From Mrakia gelida (taxonomy: Eukaryota > Basidiomycota > Tremellomycetes > Cystofilobasidiales > Mrakiaceae): a DNA stretch of 64,000 bases. Below are positions 43,223-57,160 of the stretch, piece after piece. Each line of letters starts with the position of its first letter. Within the stretch, counting starts at the first letter, position 1. The position numbers were made by a program, and so were the translations under genes. The notes under the pieces are model-generated. The model searched no databases, was not told the origin of the DNA, and worked only from the letters and a program-made list of their open reading frames with translations. The stretch spans positions 992,001-1,056,000 of the forward strand of contig BRON01000011.1 in assembly GCA_024345305.1 (NCBI GenBank), given 5' to 3'.

Positions 43223-44530
43223 ATGGACGACCTCTCCTCCCAAATCGCTCAGCTCCAGACCCAAGTCCAACTCCTTCCCGAGCTCATCTCCACCGTCGCT
43301 CGTCTCTCGTCCGAGAACGACTCCCTCCGAAGGACCAACGAGTGTCAGGATCGACTTCTGGGCGAGCTATCAAGAGCTGCCTTACCGGGTGGGCACTGGA
43401 TCTGGGAAGGAAGGAATGAAATCGAGACGGGAGAGGAGGACGAGGAGCGAGGAGGGAGGTGGAGCTGGTCGTTGGTACGCTCCCCTCTCTTCCCCCTCTC
43501 CTTCTCGAGCTTCTCGAGCTGACTTTCATCCTCCTTCCCTCTCGCCACTTTGTTGTGTCGCAGGAAAAGTACAGGCCCCCACCTCCCAAACCTCGCACAG
43601 GACCTCCCCTCTCCCTCGAATCCCTCCCCGTCGAACTCATCGATCTCGTCGTCTTCTTCCTCCCTCGATCCGACCAGTTGGTCTTCGCTCGCTGCTCCCT
43701 CAGGATCCTTACTCGCGTAGTCGACGCCGTCTATGGATCGACGCTAGCACTGGATTCAAAGAACGCTGCTCTGTTCGTCTCGGCGAGGGTTCGTCCAACT
43801 TCTCATCGTCTTCCCTCCCTTCGCTTCGTCTGACCTCTTTGCGTTCGTTCTCGTCTCACAGATCACCAAACCAAGCAACACCTCAGACCGGATCCGCACC
43901 CTCCTCCTCCCCTCAACCCTCCACCTCCGAACCAAAGACTTCCACCCCTCCTACCTCCTCCCACTCCACAACCTCCGTCTCCCACCCGACGCCTCCCCTC
44001 TCCCAATCCAGAACCTCACCGTCCTTCTACACTCCCTCTTCCCCTCCCCTCTCTCAAAATGGGCTCCAGTCCTTCGTCTCCTCGATCCCAAAACCCTCTC
44101 CTTCAGCGGACGATCCAACTCCTCCTCTCAGGCCTCCCAATCCCAAGGAGGTCTCAGCGGCGCGTCGACCGTTCAAGTCACCTCGGACGACCTCTCCTGC
44201 ACGAACGGGTGGATGAGGCTAAGCACGTTCTGGGGGTACGGAGCGAACTCGATCCCGATCACTACCCATTCTACTACCGGAGCGTTCGAGTTTGGGTTGT
44301 CGAGGTGTTTGGAACGAGCAGGAGCAGGAGCGTTGGGCGGAGGACTTTCGTTCCAGTTGGTGACGCCTTTGCTTGGAGGAGGGACGGAGAGAGTGGAGGT
44401 TAAGGAGGGGGAGTTGGTGGAGAGGGTTGGGGGGATGCGGCCGGTAGATCGAACGAGGGCGAGGAAGGGGATGCATCTGAAGGTTGCTGTGGCGAAGAGT
44501 GGGAGGGGTGGGTCGAATGGATCGGTTTAA
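43223..44530 (+). CDS. coiled-coil/F-box family member B (intact)
   Basis: A three-exon gene with the complete family layout. Exon 1: MDDLSSQIAQLQTQVQLLPE coiled coil, then GGHWIWEG...GRWSWSL at a GTACGC donor. Exon 2: EKYRPPPPKPRTGPP in phase 0, then the F-box-like LSLESLPVELIDLVVFFLPR and ending ALFVSAR. Exon 3: starts ITKPSNTSDRIRTLLLP and has SKWAPVLRLLDPKTLSF, WMRLSTFWGYG, FEFGLSRCLERAG and a Gly-rich tail. Both introns are phase 0 with CTGAC branch sites. F-box adaptors link substrates to Skp1/cullin ligases; that role is inferred from the LP.ELL segment only. The C-terminal domain is not one I know. The frame is open throughout, which makes B a good reference for the family. Confidence 0.72.
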
Positions 44531-45105
44531 TAGCTTCGCTGGGTGTGGTCCTTCGTACGCTTGTCGAGTCTTCGATAGCAGATGTTTATCTCGGCTGTCT
44601 GGTGGCTCTCGCTCCTCTGCGATCCCTCGAGAAGTGGAGAAGGAACGAGCAACGACGAGACGACGCGTCTCGCCCCGCGTCTCGACGTCCTCGTCTTCCT
44701 TCTCCTTGCAACGTTTCAAGCATGCTACTTGAACTCATCCCTCTCGTCCCAGGGCAAGCTGAAAGCCTCGGAAGCTGAGAGGAAGTGACGTGAACTCGTG
44801 CAGCGTGAAGGCGACGACGCGTCGTCCCTCGCTCCCAGCTGCGATAAACGAACGAAATCAGGAGACGGAGCTTGATTTTTAATCTGTTGAGAGAACATAC
44901 CTGAACATGCAAATTCTCGTCACCAAATTGATCAGCCACTTGTCTCAAAGACTTCTCGAACCCTTAGCTCTGGTCTCAGATCCCTCGCCTGTTGTTCAGC
45001 CCTTATCTTTCGACCTCTTCGCCTTTCCATCCATCCTCTACCCTCCACCCTCCCTTCCCTTCGGAAATTGCCCTCTTTCCTTACACATTACCTCACTCTC
45101 TACCA
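44531..45105. other. spacer between family members B and C
   Basis: Two GACGCGTC palindromes are present, near 44662 and 44817. No gene is seen. It probably holds the B terminator region and the C promoter. Confidence 0.45.
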
Positions 45106-46741
45106 AATGGACGACAATTCTGCGACCGCGATGATGACGGACGAGGAAGAAAACAAAGCGACGGTGAGTCTTCGTTCATGAACCTGCGAGCTCGTCTCTT
45201 TCGTGGCTTCCCTCTTCGTCGTTCTCTTCATTCTTTTTCACTGACCTCACATCCCTCCTCTTTGCTGTCTCTCTTTCGTGAATCAAAGAACTTCCCGCTG
45301 CAGGAGGGAACAGAAGTCGACCAGGGACTCATCCTCGCGGACGGTCAACACCGCCCAGCCAACTGTCGACCTTCTTCTCCCCTCCACCTCTTCTCCTCGA
45401 CCCTCTCATCCCTCGACCTTCGACCGCTCTCCTCCAGAGTCAATCAAGATCAACAGGAGAACGCAATCATCTCATCTCAAATCGCCCAGCTCTTCTCAGT
45501 CGTCGCCAAACTCGCATTGGAGATGGAAACGCTCAAGACGACGAACGGGAGTCTCTCAAGGACGATTGATCGGCAGCAGAAGACTATGAAAGAGATGTCG
45601 ATAGCGATGAGTAGGGGTCACTTCGTGAGGGAGGAAGTGGTGGGAGGAGGAATGAAAGAGACTTGGGCGTGGTCGAAAGTAAGTCGCGCTTGTTTTCCTT
45701 CAGTGTTCGTTCGCGTTGCGTTCTGTTGTTTCGATCCTGACGCTCTTTACTCTTTATTTTCCTTTCTCTCTCGCCGAGAAGAGTCTCTACATCCCTCCCC
45801 CGTCCACTCCTCCCATCGCCCCGAGGACCTCCCCATCGAACTCCTCACCATGATCGTCTCCCTCCTCCCGCGACGGGACTCGACGAGTCTCAAGGGCGCC
45901 AACTACTCCCTCTTTCGGACCATCTCTCGACTCACTCGTCACCAGGGGGTTCTCTTGAGCGTCAAGGGTGCTATCAGCTTCCTCACAACAAGAGTACGTC
46001 CTGATTCTCTTCGCTTCCGACAACTCGACCAGCTCGCTTTCGTTCATCCTCCGTTGTCAACTCCATCGCTGATCCAATCCTTACGTGGTTCGTCTCTCGC
46101 AGTATCCCGAGCTCCCATACGCACTCCGCAGAGTCACCCCGTTCCACTTCATTCAGAACCTCACTATTACGGTTCTCAATCTCGAAGACGCGTCGCTCCT
46201 TAACCAGCTTACTCACATCCCTCCTCACGACGGGTTCCCCATCCAACAACTCACCCTCCGAACGGGAAGGGGTCCTCTCCAGGCATTCAGATATCTCCTC
46301 CCTCACTTCAACCCTCGTCACTTCACCTTCGACAACGGATCCACCAACCGCGCGCGACCAACACCTTTCGTCGTCGAGAACCCTTCGGTCGTTCTCTCCT
46401 TCCTCGACAGCTGGACTCGGCTCGAAAACGTCTTAACGATCGGTCCGCTATCGAACTGGCGAAGCATGGAGGATCCGACGAGGTCCATCTGGGAGGTCTG
46501 CCTTCTCAGGACGGCGGCGAGAGAGACGTCGTGGGGAGACGAAGCGAAGGTTGGGGAGCAGGTATGTTTCTATGCGAGGGACGAGCAGGGGGGGACTTCC
46601 TGGATTATCTATCTACGTACAGAGGGTCAAGAAGGAATCTGTCTCGCCGGACGTGGTGGTGCAGAAGAGGGGGATAGCTTAGATTCGCGACGACGCGTCT
46701 GGTTCTCGTTTCGTTCTGTACACATCTCTTTATACCTTTGA
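45106..46741 (+). CDS. coiled-coil/F-box family member C (extra N-terminal exon, acceptor conflict)
   Basis: It starts MDDNSATAMMTDEEENKAT and has an extra intron at the N-terminus. The coiled coil then follows (ENAIISSQIAQLFSVVAKLA, LETLKT-like), and the family tryptophan motif reads RGHFVREE...TWAWSK. The next exon contains the F-box-like EDLPIELLTMIVSLLPRRDS and ends ISFLTTR at a phase-0 donor. The last exon starts YPELPYALRRVTPF and has FRYLLPHFNPRHFTFDN, SWTRLENV and WEVCLLRTA. Acceptor choice for the F-box exon is ambiguous: the first AGs after the branch site give KSLYIPPP and the wrong frame. Only the third AG (GAAGAG) joins in phase to the F-box. The 3' end beyond 46550 may be spliced differently (a GTATGT lies there). 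Confidence 0.58.
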
Positions 46742-46978
46742 TGCGCTGCTGAGTATGTTTCTTTGGATCGATCGGGACTTGTATGTATCTGGATGGTCGT
46801 TTCGCTCTTCTGCTTCTCTCCTGATCAGTCTCTCTTTCGAGAACGCAGGTCTGTGATTATTTGAACCGAAAAAGAGAAGATCACATAACGAAACAAGATC
46901 TCCTCCTCGCTCAGACACAATCAAGTGCTAAGCCAGTTCCAAGAAAGCGAGCGGGGAACGAGGGAGGACGAGATGCGT

Positions 46979-47933
46979 CTACTCCATGTCCTCTCCCTCC
47001 TCCTCCTCACCGTCCTCACCCTGGACGTTGTAGAACCTGAGCTCGTAAGAGTCCTTGGAAGCGGCGACGACTCGGATGAACTCCCTGAGGGTGGACTTCT
47101 TGAGGAACCTCTTCGTCACTGTTGTTCGGGAAAACGACGAGCGGAGGTCAGCGAGGGGGACGCGAGGTGAGGAGAGCGAACGAGAGAAGGAGACCGCGGA
47201 CGAACAGAACTTGAGGTATCGCTTGGAAAGAGGAGCAACGGAGGTGATGTTGATCTTGTACTCTCCTGTAGGCGAAGAAACGAGGGGGGAAAGCTCATGG
47301 TTAGCTCGAGAGGAGAAAAAAAGCAAGAGGGAGGAGCGAAGAGAGAAGAGGTCGACGCACCAACTCGGTTGATACCGACGATGGTTCCGAGCTGTCCAGG
47401 CTTTCCGTCAACCTTGATGGAGTCGTGGAGGTACTGAGGTGAGGGTCGAAGGTGTCGAGAAAGCGAGAAGGTCAGCTCGACGCGTTTGAAGGGAAGGTGA
47501 GCTCGCGAAGAAGAGGAGGAGAGGAGAGGACGAGCTCAACGCTTTCTTTCTCCCTGCCTCTCACCCTACATCAAGACACGAATGGAACGGGGACTGACCT
47601 TCTCGAAAGCAGCGACGTCGAAGATCTTATCCTCGGCGGGCTTGGTGCAATCAATAGTGAAGGAGTGAGCACTGGAAGAAGGGAGGGGAGGAAAGAAGGT
47701 TAGCTCGACGAGTTGGAAGCAGCAGCGAGAGAGCTGAGAGATAGCGAGCGACGAGGCAAGCTGGAGGAAGGGAAGATGTGCTCACGGCTTCTTGGAAGAA
47801 CCAGTGGAGGAGGCGTTGGCTTTAGGCTGAGGGAAAGAGGAGGGAAGGGCAAGAAGACGAAGGTGAGTTTCTCGTTCGCTCGTCGTGGTCGGATCGAGAG
47901 CTTCTCTCCCTGCTTCTCTGCCTGACTTACCAT
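46979..47933 (-). CDS. RPL22: 60S ribosomal protein L22 (eL22)
   Basis: The first coding exon is just the ATG (47931-47933), followed at once by GTAAGT on the minus strand. Further exons read [106 protein letters not shown] and an acidic tail ([13 protein letters not shown]). [16 protein letters not shown] and the [11 protein letters not shown] end are signature phrases of eL22. It is a component of the large ribosomal subunit near the exit tunnel, about 120-130 aa as usual. The gene is head to head with CBF5 over 298 bp. An ATG-only first coding exon is common for ribosomal protein genes in fungi and makes the start sure. Confidence 0.93.
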
Positions 47934-48231
47934 ATTTGTTGATTGACAGGGACACTACTGGGTACGGGTGGGTATTCAGCAAATGTGGTGTCTGGTGGTT
48001 GAGAGTCAACCCTTGTAGAATCGAAGAGCTCTCTTCAATCGCCTCTCCCGGAGTTCGCTCTCGAATTTTTGAAAGCTGACCTCCCTTCCCCTTCCCTCCT
48101 CCTCCTTCTCTTTTCCTCTAACCTTCAGCCTCGACAAAAGGACTCGTTCACCCTTCCCTCCCCCTTCTCCCCTTCTCTCCCCTTCGGCAACCCCTTCGTC
48201 TTCTCCCCCCGACGAAACTCTCCCCGTCACC
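47934..48231. promoter_or_regulatory. divergent promoter RPL22 / CBF5
   Basis: 298 bp separate the two start codons. The CBF5 side is a long pyrimidine-rich tract with a GCTGAC...TTCAG pair that could be a 5'-UTR intron end. Both products serve ribosome production, so shared control is likely (inference). Confidence 0.5.
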
Positions 48232-50798
48232 ATGGCTTCCTCTTCTACCAAGTCCATCGCTCAGGTTCAGGTCGAGGGCGACTTCGCTATCAAGCCAGAT
48301 TCCGTCGCTCCCGCTCTTGGTAAGTCTAGAAGTCTTTCTAGTCGCTGGCCCAGATTAAAGAGATACAGTCCAGAAAAACTCCAAGCTCATTCTCATTCTT
48401 CCTGCCCTCGTAGACACCTCGCAGTGGCCCTTGCTGCTCAAGAACTACGACAAGCTGCTCGTCAGGTCTTCCCACTTCACCCCCATCCCCGTCGTAAGTC
48501 TACAACCTCATTTCACCTCGCAGGGCGTTTGGGGAAGGTGTAGAGATGGTCTGGGAAGTCGTAGGAGCTGCTGGGGAGGTCGAGGGAAAGTGGGAAGGAG
48601 GACGGAAAATGTCGAGGAGGGAAGGGAAGGGAGGAGAGTTTGGCCAGGTCGAGTTCGTGAGCTTTCTTCGACTTCGAGCTCACTTTTCCGCTCTCTTTCT
48701 CGTCTACAGGGTTGCTCTCCTCTCAAGAGGGACCTCGCCTCCTACATCAAGTGAGTTTCGTTCCTTCTGGCCTCCAGAAATGAGCTTGAAAAAGTCGTCG
48801 AGCTAAACCTCCTTCGTCACGTTTCTTCCCTTCCTTCCCTCCTCTTCGCCAGGTCTGGAGTCATCAACCTCGACAAGCCCTCCAACCCCTCCTCCCACGA
48901 AGTCGTCGCCTGGCTTCGACGAATCCTCCGATGTGAGAAGACCGGACACTCCGGAACCCTCGATCCCAAGGTCACTGGATGCCTCCTCGTCTGTATCGAC
49001 CGAGCCACTCGACTCGTCAAGTCTCAACAGGGAGCCGGAAAGGAGTACGTCGCCGTCCTTCGACTCCACGCTCCTCTCCAGGACGAGAAGACCCTCGGAC
49101 GAGCCCTCGAGACCCTCACCGGAGCCCTCTTCCAGCGACCTCCTCTCATCTCCGCCGTCAAGAGGCAGCTTCGAATCCGAACCATCTACAAGTCCGACTT
49201 GATCGAGTTCGACAACAAGCGAGGACTCGCCGTCTTCCACGTCTCGTGTGAGGCTGGAACCTACATCAGGACCCTCTGTGTTCACTTGGGATTGTTGCTG
49301 GGAGTTGGAGGACACATGCAGGAGCTTCGACGAGTCAGGTCGGGAGCGATGGGAGAGTCGGACGATCAGGTCACCATGCACGACGTTCTCGATGCCCAGT
49401 GGGTTTACGACAACACTCGAGATGGTGAGTTTACTCTTCTCTGCTAGGTCGGAGTGTTGGAGCTTCGAGGCAGACGAAGGGAACGTCGCGTCTCGAGCTC
49501 GAGCTGATCAACTCCCCTCTTTCCTCCTCGCGTCTTTCTCCCTCCAGAGTCCTACCTCCGACGAGTCATCCGACCTCTCGAGTCTCTCCTCACCGGACAC
49601 AAGCGACTCGTGGTCAAGGATTCCGCCGTCAACGCCATCTGCTACGGAGCCAAGCTCATGATCCCTGGACTTCTCCGATACGAGTCCGACATCGAGGTCA
49701 ACGAGGAGGTCGTTATCATGACCACCAAGGGAGAGGCCATCGCTCTCGGTATCGCTCTCATGTCCACCGTCGACCTCTCGACGTGCGACCACGGAGTCGT
49801 TGCTAAGGTTAAGAGGTGCATCATGGTGAGTTTCTCAGTCTCCTTCCCTTCGTTCGTTCGACCTTCGCGCGTTCGAAACTGTTCTGACTTTGCTCGCTTC
49901 TCTCTTTCGCTATCGTCTCTTTTTAGGAGCGTGATATGTACCCTCGACGATGGGGACTTGGACCCAAGGCCCAGGAGAAGAAGAAGTGAGTTCTTCGCTC
50001 GAAACTCGAACGCGACTCGACTCGATCTCCCGAACCGAAGCTGACCTCGTTCTTCTCTTCTCTTCCTTTCCCTCTCTCCAGGATGGTTAAGGCCGGAACC
50101 CTCGACAAGCACGGACGAAAGATCGAGGGAGTCACTCCTCAGACTTGGGAGAAGAGCTACGTCGACTACTCGGCCGAGGGAGAGGTTCGAGGAGAGCTCA
50201 TCACCGTTCGTTCACTTTCCTTTCCTCGTTTTTGTCGCTCTCACCAACACTAACCGTACTCTTTCCTCCCGTTCATCCTCGTTCTAGACCCAACCCACCG
50301 CTTCCACCTCCGCCGCTCCCGCCGCCTCGATAACGGAGATGCAGGTCGAGCCCGTCGCTGCTGCCCCCGCCCCTGCCGTCGCCGCTGAGGTCGCCCCCGT
50401 AACCGCCGAGAAGGAGAAGAAGAGGAAGAGGAAGTCGGAGGCTGCTGCCGAGGGTGCCGTTGAGGGAGCTGAGGCTACCGTTGGAGAAGATGGAGAGAAG
50501 AAGGTTCGTTCAACCACCTCCTCGTTTCGACTCTCGTCCGTTTGCTTCGACTCGCGGCTGACTCGTTTTTGTTCGCTTCCCTCCCACAGAAGAAGAAGAA
50601 GAAGAAGGACGCTGCTGAGGGAGAGGTTGCTGCTGCTGGAGAGGCTGTCGAGGTACGTTCAGAACTCCCCTCGGTCGTCTCGTCTCGTCTCGTCTTCGCG
50701 CGTCTCTGACCTTTCACTCCTCTCCCTCGTTCGGTTTCGATCAGACCCCCAAAAAGGAGAAGAAGAAGAAGGAGAAGAAGGACAAGAAGGAGGAATAG
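48232..50798 (+). CDS. CBF5: H/ACA snoRNP pseudouridine synthase Cbf5/dyskerin
   Basis: Exons give a protein of roughly 520 aa. DKCLD-like start: [20 protein letters not shown] / [15 protein letters not shown]. TruB catalytic domain: [31 protein letters not shown] (catalytic Asp in GTLDP), [15 protein letters not shown] and [18 protein letters not shown]. Then the PUA domain ([31 protein letters not shown]). The C-terminal Lys/Glu-rich tail ([33 protein letters not shown]) matches the KKE repeats of yeast Cbf5. The enzyme converts uridine to pseudouridine in rRNA, guided by H/ACA RNAs, with Nop10, Nhp2 and Gar1. It acts in the nucleolus. Introns are short and canonical; I saw no clear H/ACA hairpins in them. 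The ATG lies in a CACCATGG context. Confidence 0.95.
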
Positions 50799-51592
50799 AT
50801 ACTTTCCTATCCCGTTTCTTGCCTCTGCTCTCGTCTTTTGCTCTCTCTATCTTGCATCTCTCTCTCCCTCTCGGTCGTGTGTTTTTCCTCCTTCGCTCTC
50901 GCGCTTCCCTTTCATCTTTCGCTTTTTCTTTCGTTATGTTTTCTTCTTTCTCTCTCCATGCATGTCATCACTAGCAACCAACAACAACTAGTCAGCTTTT
51001 CTTTATGAGATCACCTGTAGCACTCGATGTCCAGAACGAGCAAGGGAGTGGGTGGGCTGAAAGGAGGAGGGAGCTTGGAGGAGGGGAGAGGTCGTTTTGA
51101 GGAAGGTTTTCTCGAACCGGAATTCTGATATCTCGTGAACTATAGATTCCCAGCCTACAGGAAGGCGAAAGAGTCGAGAGAAGGGACAGGAGAAGGTCAA
51201 GAGCCAGAGGAAGGACTACGCACCCGAACCTCCCTCGCTTTCGAGAGGAGGGCAAAATCCTTTTCCTTCTCCCCAGCAATCACCCTCTCGTCGTTTTCGC
51301 TGTGCGTCCTTTCGCCTAGGAACCCGGATTTTCACACAGGAGGGGAGATTATGGTCCTATACTGACATCTTCGTTTTTTCTCGCAATTTTTCTCTTCGCC
51401 ATCCCTCCACAATCGACCCTTCTTCGCTGGCCCTCTCGCTCGACCTCAAATCCCACCCTCTCCTCCCTTCCTTCTTCCCTCTCCCCTCGCTCTCCTCCTC
51501 CCATCCACGGTCACCGATCCTCGCTCTCAGCCCCTATCCTTTCGGTCTCTTCCCCCCGGTCCCTTTAGGTCCAGCTCTTCACTAGTCTCACC
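50799..51592. promoter_or_regulatory. spacer between CBF5 and RPS5 with CT-rich promoter
   Basis: This is the CBF5 3' flank and RPS5 promoter. From about 51385 it is strongly pyrimidine-rich and ends with CTAGTCTCACCATGG, typical of a highly expressed ribosomal-protein leader. No gene is seen. Confidence 0.5.
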
Positions 51593-53736
<2,144 letters not shown>

Positions 53737-55242
53737 ATGTCCCCTCGAGTCTTCCTCATCACTGGAACTTCTACTGGTAAGCTCGTTCTCGTCGTCGTCT
53801 TCAGCCCTCCGAACTCTCGAGCTCACCTCCCAATCTCTCCTCCCTCTCCTCTCCCCTCCCCTTCTCCCTCCTCTCCCGCCACCAGGCTTCGGCTCAGAAC
53901 TCGTCAAAGTCGTCCTCGCAAAAGGAGACATCGCCATCGCTACTGCTCGAAAACCCGAAACGCTCTCCTTCGAAGGAACCACCAAAACCAACTTCCTCGC
54001 TCTCGCACTCGACGTCACCTCGAAGTCCTCCATCGACGAGGCCTTCAAGAAGGCCGTAGAGACCTTCGGGAAAGTTGACGTTGTGGTCAACAATGCTGGC
54101 TACGGGTTGGGAGGGGAGTTCGAGAGTTTGACGGATGAGCAGATTAGGAGGTGAGCTTTTTGCGAGCCAGAGAGCGAGAGGGAGGGAAAGTGGAGGGGGG
54201 GGGGAGATGGATGGAGGGAGCATCGACTACTTCTCGATCTTACGACTTCGCTCGCTGACCTCGTTCTTGGTGTTCGTTTCCCTCGCAGACAAATGGAAGT
54301 CAACTTTTTTGGACTTATCGATGTGACGAGGAAGGCTATGGAGGTTATGAGAGAGCTCAAGACGGGAGGGTTGGTTCAGCAGGTCACCTCGATTGGAGGG
54401 AGGGTTGGGACGCCTACGTTCTCGATGTACGTTCGCTTCGACCGTGCGTTCTTGGAAGCATCACCGAGACTGACTTCCGCTGTTGATGATCTTCAGCTAC
54501 TGTGCTTCGAAGTTCGCAGGTGAGTCGATCAGCCGAGAACGAGAACGAGAACGGGACGACGACGACTCGCTGATCTCGCTCTCCCCTCCCTCGCGCTTCT
54601 TTCCCATCTTCAGTCGAAGGATTCACCGAAGCCATCTCCCAAGAAGTCAAGCCCGAGTGGAAGATCAAGTTTACCTGGTCAGTCTCTCTCCTCTTCCTCC
54701 CTCCTCTCCCTCGCACTAGATGTTCGGCTCACTCCTCGACGCGCGCATCTTTTTCTCTTCAGCGTCGAGCCCGGAGGCTTCCGAACCGACTGGGCAGGTC
54801 GATCTATGGACTTCGGAACCCTCAAACCCAACGCCTACGACCACATCGATGCTAAAACAGCGATGGGGAAGCGACACATGCACCAAGTCGGAGATCCTCC
54901 CAAGGCAGCGGAGGCGATGTACGAGCTTGCTGTGATGGAGGATCCTCCTCTTGTGAGTTGCTCGAGTGGAAGGGGGAGGGGAAGGAGAGAAACTGACTTG
55001 AGTTGATTTTGGGGTTTCTTTCGTGATGCAGAGAGTCGTTCTGGGAAGCGACGCGTACGAGAAGGTTCAAAAGACTTTGGACGAGCATTCGAAGGTGATT
55101 TTGTGTCTCCCCTTCTTTGCCTCGATCTCTAGTAGATGAGATGTGTACTGACCGTCGTCCTCTTCAATTGGGGGGACGTCAGAACTACAAGAAGTACGAG
55201 AAGCTCAGTCTCTCGACGGACGTCGACGACGCGTCGAAGTGA
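53737..55242 (+). CDS. short-chain dehydrogenase/reductase (classical SDR)
   Basis: Exons give an SDR of about 280 aa. N-terminal cofactor motif: VFLITGTSTGFGSELVK (T/S-G-x3-G-x-G), then AIATARKPETL. NNAG motif: VVVNNAGYGLGGEFES. Catalytic set: Ser in VTSIGGRVG, Tyr-x3-Lys in YCASKFAVEGF, then the PGGFRTDWAG cofactor/substrate loop. The protein is soluble. The ARKPETL segment after the first strand (Arg rather than Asp) fits NADP(H). The substrate is unknown; many fungal relatives are annotated only as oxidoreductases. The catalytic SDR tetrad is intact. The start ATG at 53737 is followed directly by the first beta strand. The last codons overlap a GACGCGTC palindrome (GCGTCGAAGTGA end). Confidence 0.9.
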
Positions 55243-55649
55243 GCTTCGCCGCGTCGATTTCGCTTGATCAAGTCGTCTTTCTTTCTTTTCTTGCTTGCGA
55301 TGGAATAATGTCTTCTCTTCTTGCTCTTTCTTCGCGGAGCACAGAACGGGAAGTGGGTTGCGCAGAGGAGAAAATAGCCTTTTGGAATGAGACCGACAGA
55401 CGCGCACGCGACGGCGGCGACGAAAGAGGTTTCGTTCCCTCCCGTCTCGAGTCAAGACCTACGGCCGAAGCGAAGATGTGATATCCGCGGTCTCAGACTG
55501 CGTAGGAGACGCGAAGAGGTTGGAGTCAAGAGAACAACACGTCGAGTTTGCGCGATTCGCGATCCAAGTCGTCGTCCTTCGTTAAGAAGGCTCCCCAAAC
55601 TCGTTCTAATGCGAAGAGGCTAGCTACAAAACGAGATATTCTAGACTGA
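55243..55649. other. convergent spacer between SDR and family member D
   Basis: Both genes end in this spacer. No gene is seen. The text has several short CG-rich runs but no clear hairpin terminator. Confidence 0.4.
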
Positions 55650-57012
55650 CTACTCCAGCTCATCCCCCTTCCTCTTCAGCACCGCCCACACATCAGAACG
55701 TTCGTCCCCTGCGCGGCCATAAGTAGCAACGTCCTCGTCCTCCAGTATCCTTGAAAGGCCCAACCCTTCCAAAAGCTGGGCCTCCGACCTCCCATCTTTA
55801 TACACAGTCCTCAAAAGCATCTCCAGCTCCACTCCGGACCCATCCTTCGGCTTCTCAAAACAGTTCCGGAAGAGCGACGCGTCCTCCTCTTTGTTTGGTG
55901 ATCCGGGAACGACGAGGGACGAGCATTGACCTGAACTGCAAACGATGCGAAGGCGATTCCAGTCTTTAAGAAACGTCATTTGCTGGACCTGATTCGACGA
56001 GACTCGTTCGGTAGAGGGGACGTTTCGGGAGGGATATCTGTCTACATCGACCAGGGATAGGTTCGCGGGATTGACGTGACGCAGAACGGGCAACCACTTG
56101 ATGAGAGAGTCGTTTACGAAGTCGAGTCCCTCTTCAACAATGAGATGGGGTAGGAGGATGGGGTGAGGGTCCGATGGATGGACGAGGGCGAGAGGGAGGA
56201 AGGTCGAAGGAGAAAAGTCGATGTTCTCGTCCTGTTGATAGACTCGCAGCTTGTGAGGGGTAAGGGGGGAGTTGACTCGGGCTGTAGAAGGGTTGAGTTC
56301 GGATATCTACAAGGGAGAAGAAAAGTTCAGCCGGAATAGAACTCGAAGGAGAAAACGTGGAAGGAAGGACGCACGCGAGGAAGGATAAACGAGACCGCTT
56401 GCGCCGGGGTGAAGAGGGTGACTTCTTGATAGGCCATGGGAGCGAGGACGTCCAAGAACCTGATGGAGACCCGCGAAGCTCGAAGGTGGTCGCGTTGATT
56501 GGGTAGGGCGAGGCGGAGGATGATCTCGAGGAGTTTTCGTTGGGGAGGGAGAGAAGGGAGGTTGGAGGTCCGATTCGTTTTGCAGGACGTGGTTTCCGAT
56601 GCTTGTCCTGCAAACGAAGAAGGTTGAGAGGATGTGGGAGTAAGTGGGCGGTATAAGGCTCTAGCCGGGGAGCCGGAGAGTGGAGATAACCAAGGGAGGA
56701 GGAGGAGAAAGGGAAGGGATGGAGAAGCGAAGCTGAACACTGAGGACTCACTTCCGACCAAGTCCATCGACCTTCCAGCCCATCCCCAACCTTCTCCCAT
56801 ATCCAAAACCCTTCAGGGAAGACCTTGGCCTCGAGTTGACGGATGAAGATGTCCTTGGAGTTGTTGAGGGAGGAGAGTCGAGCGACCTCCGACGAGAGGT
56901 GAGCGAGGGCGGAGGTGTGAGCTTCATCCTTTGCGACGAGGAGAGCGACGGAGGAGGCCTGAAGACGAGCTTGTTCTTCGAGATGAGCGAGTCGGGATAG
57001 GATGAGGTCCAT
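55650..57012 (-). pseudogene. coiled-coil/F-box family member D, frameshift in F-box
   Basis: Exon 1: MDLILSRLAHLEEQARLQAS coiled coil, then PEGFWIWEK...RWTWSE before a GTGAGT donor. Exon 2 starts DKHRKPRPAKRIGPPTSLLS and reads LPNE, then leaves frame. The F-box continues one base later as LLEIILRLALPNQRDHLRAS. The plus-strand text GAGTTTTCGTTGGG (about 56531) shows a run of four A on the coding strand where the family needs three, so a one-base insertion is the simplest reading. The exon ends AVSFILPR. The last exon holds IKWLPVLRHVNPANLSLV, WNRLRIV and LFRNCFEKP. Unless the insertion is a sequencing error, translation ends early and the C-terminal domain is lost. It is therefore called a pseudogene. 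D is head to head with MYND gene 2. Confidence 0.6.
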
Positions 57013-57160
57013 ATCGAGAGTGATGCTGGAGGGAAAGGACCGCCGCGAAGGTCGTCAAGGAGAGGAGGAAGCCGTTGGGGAGGGAAGAGGTGAGCTCGCT
57101 CGGTTTCCCTCCTTCCCTCGAAACCGTCAGCTTCGATTCTTCCTCCTTCCCTTCTCCGAG
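57013..57160. promoter_or_regulatory. 148-bp divergent promoter, family member D / MYND gene 2
   Basis: It contains, on the minus strand at 57062-57075, ACGGCTTCCTCCTC, the same motif as upstream of members A and F, about 50 nt before the ATG of D. Confidence 0.55.
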
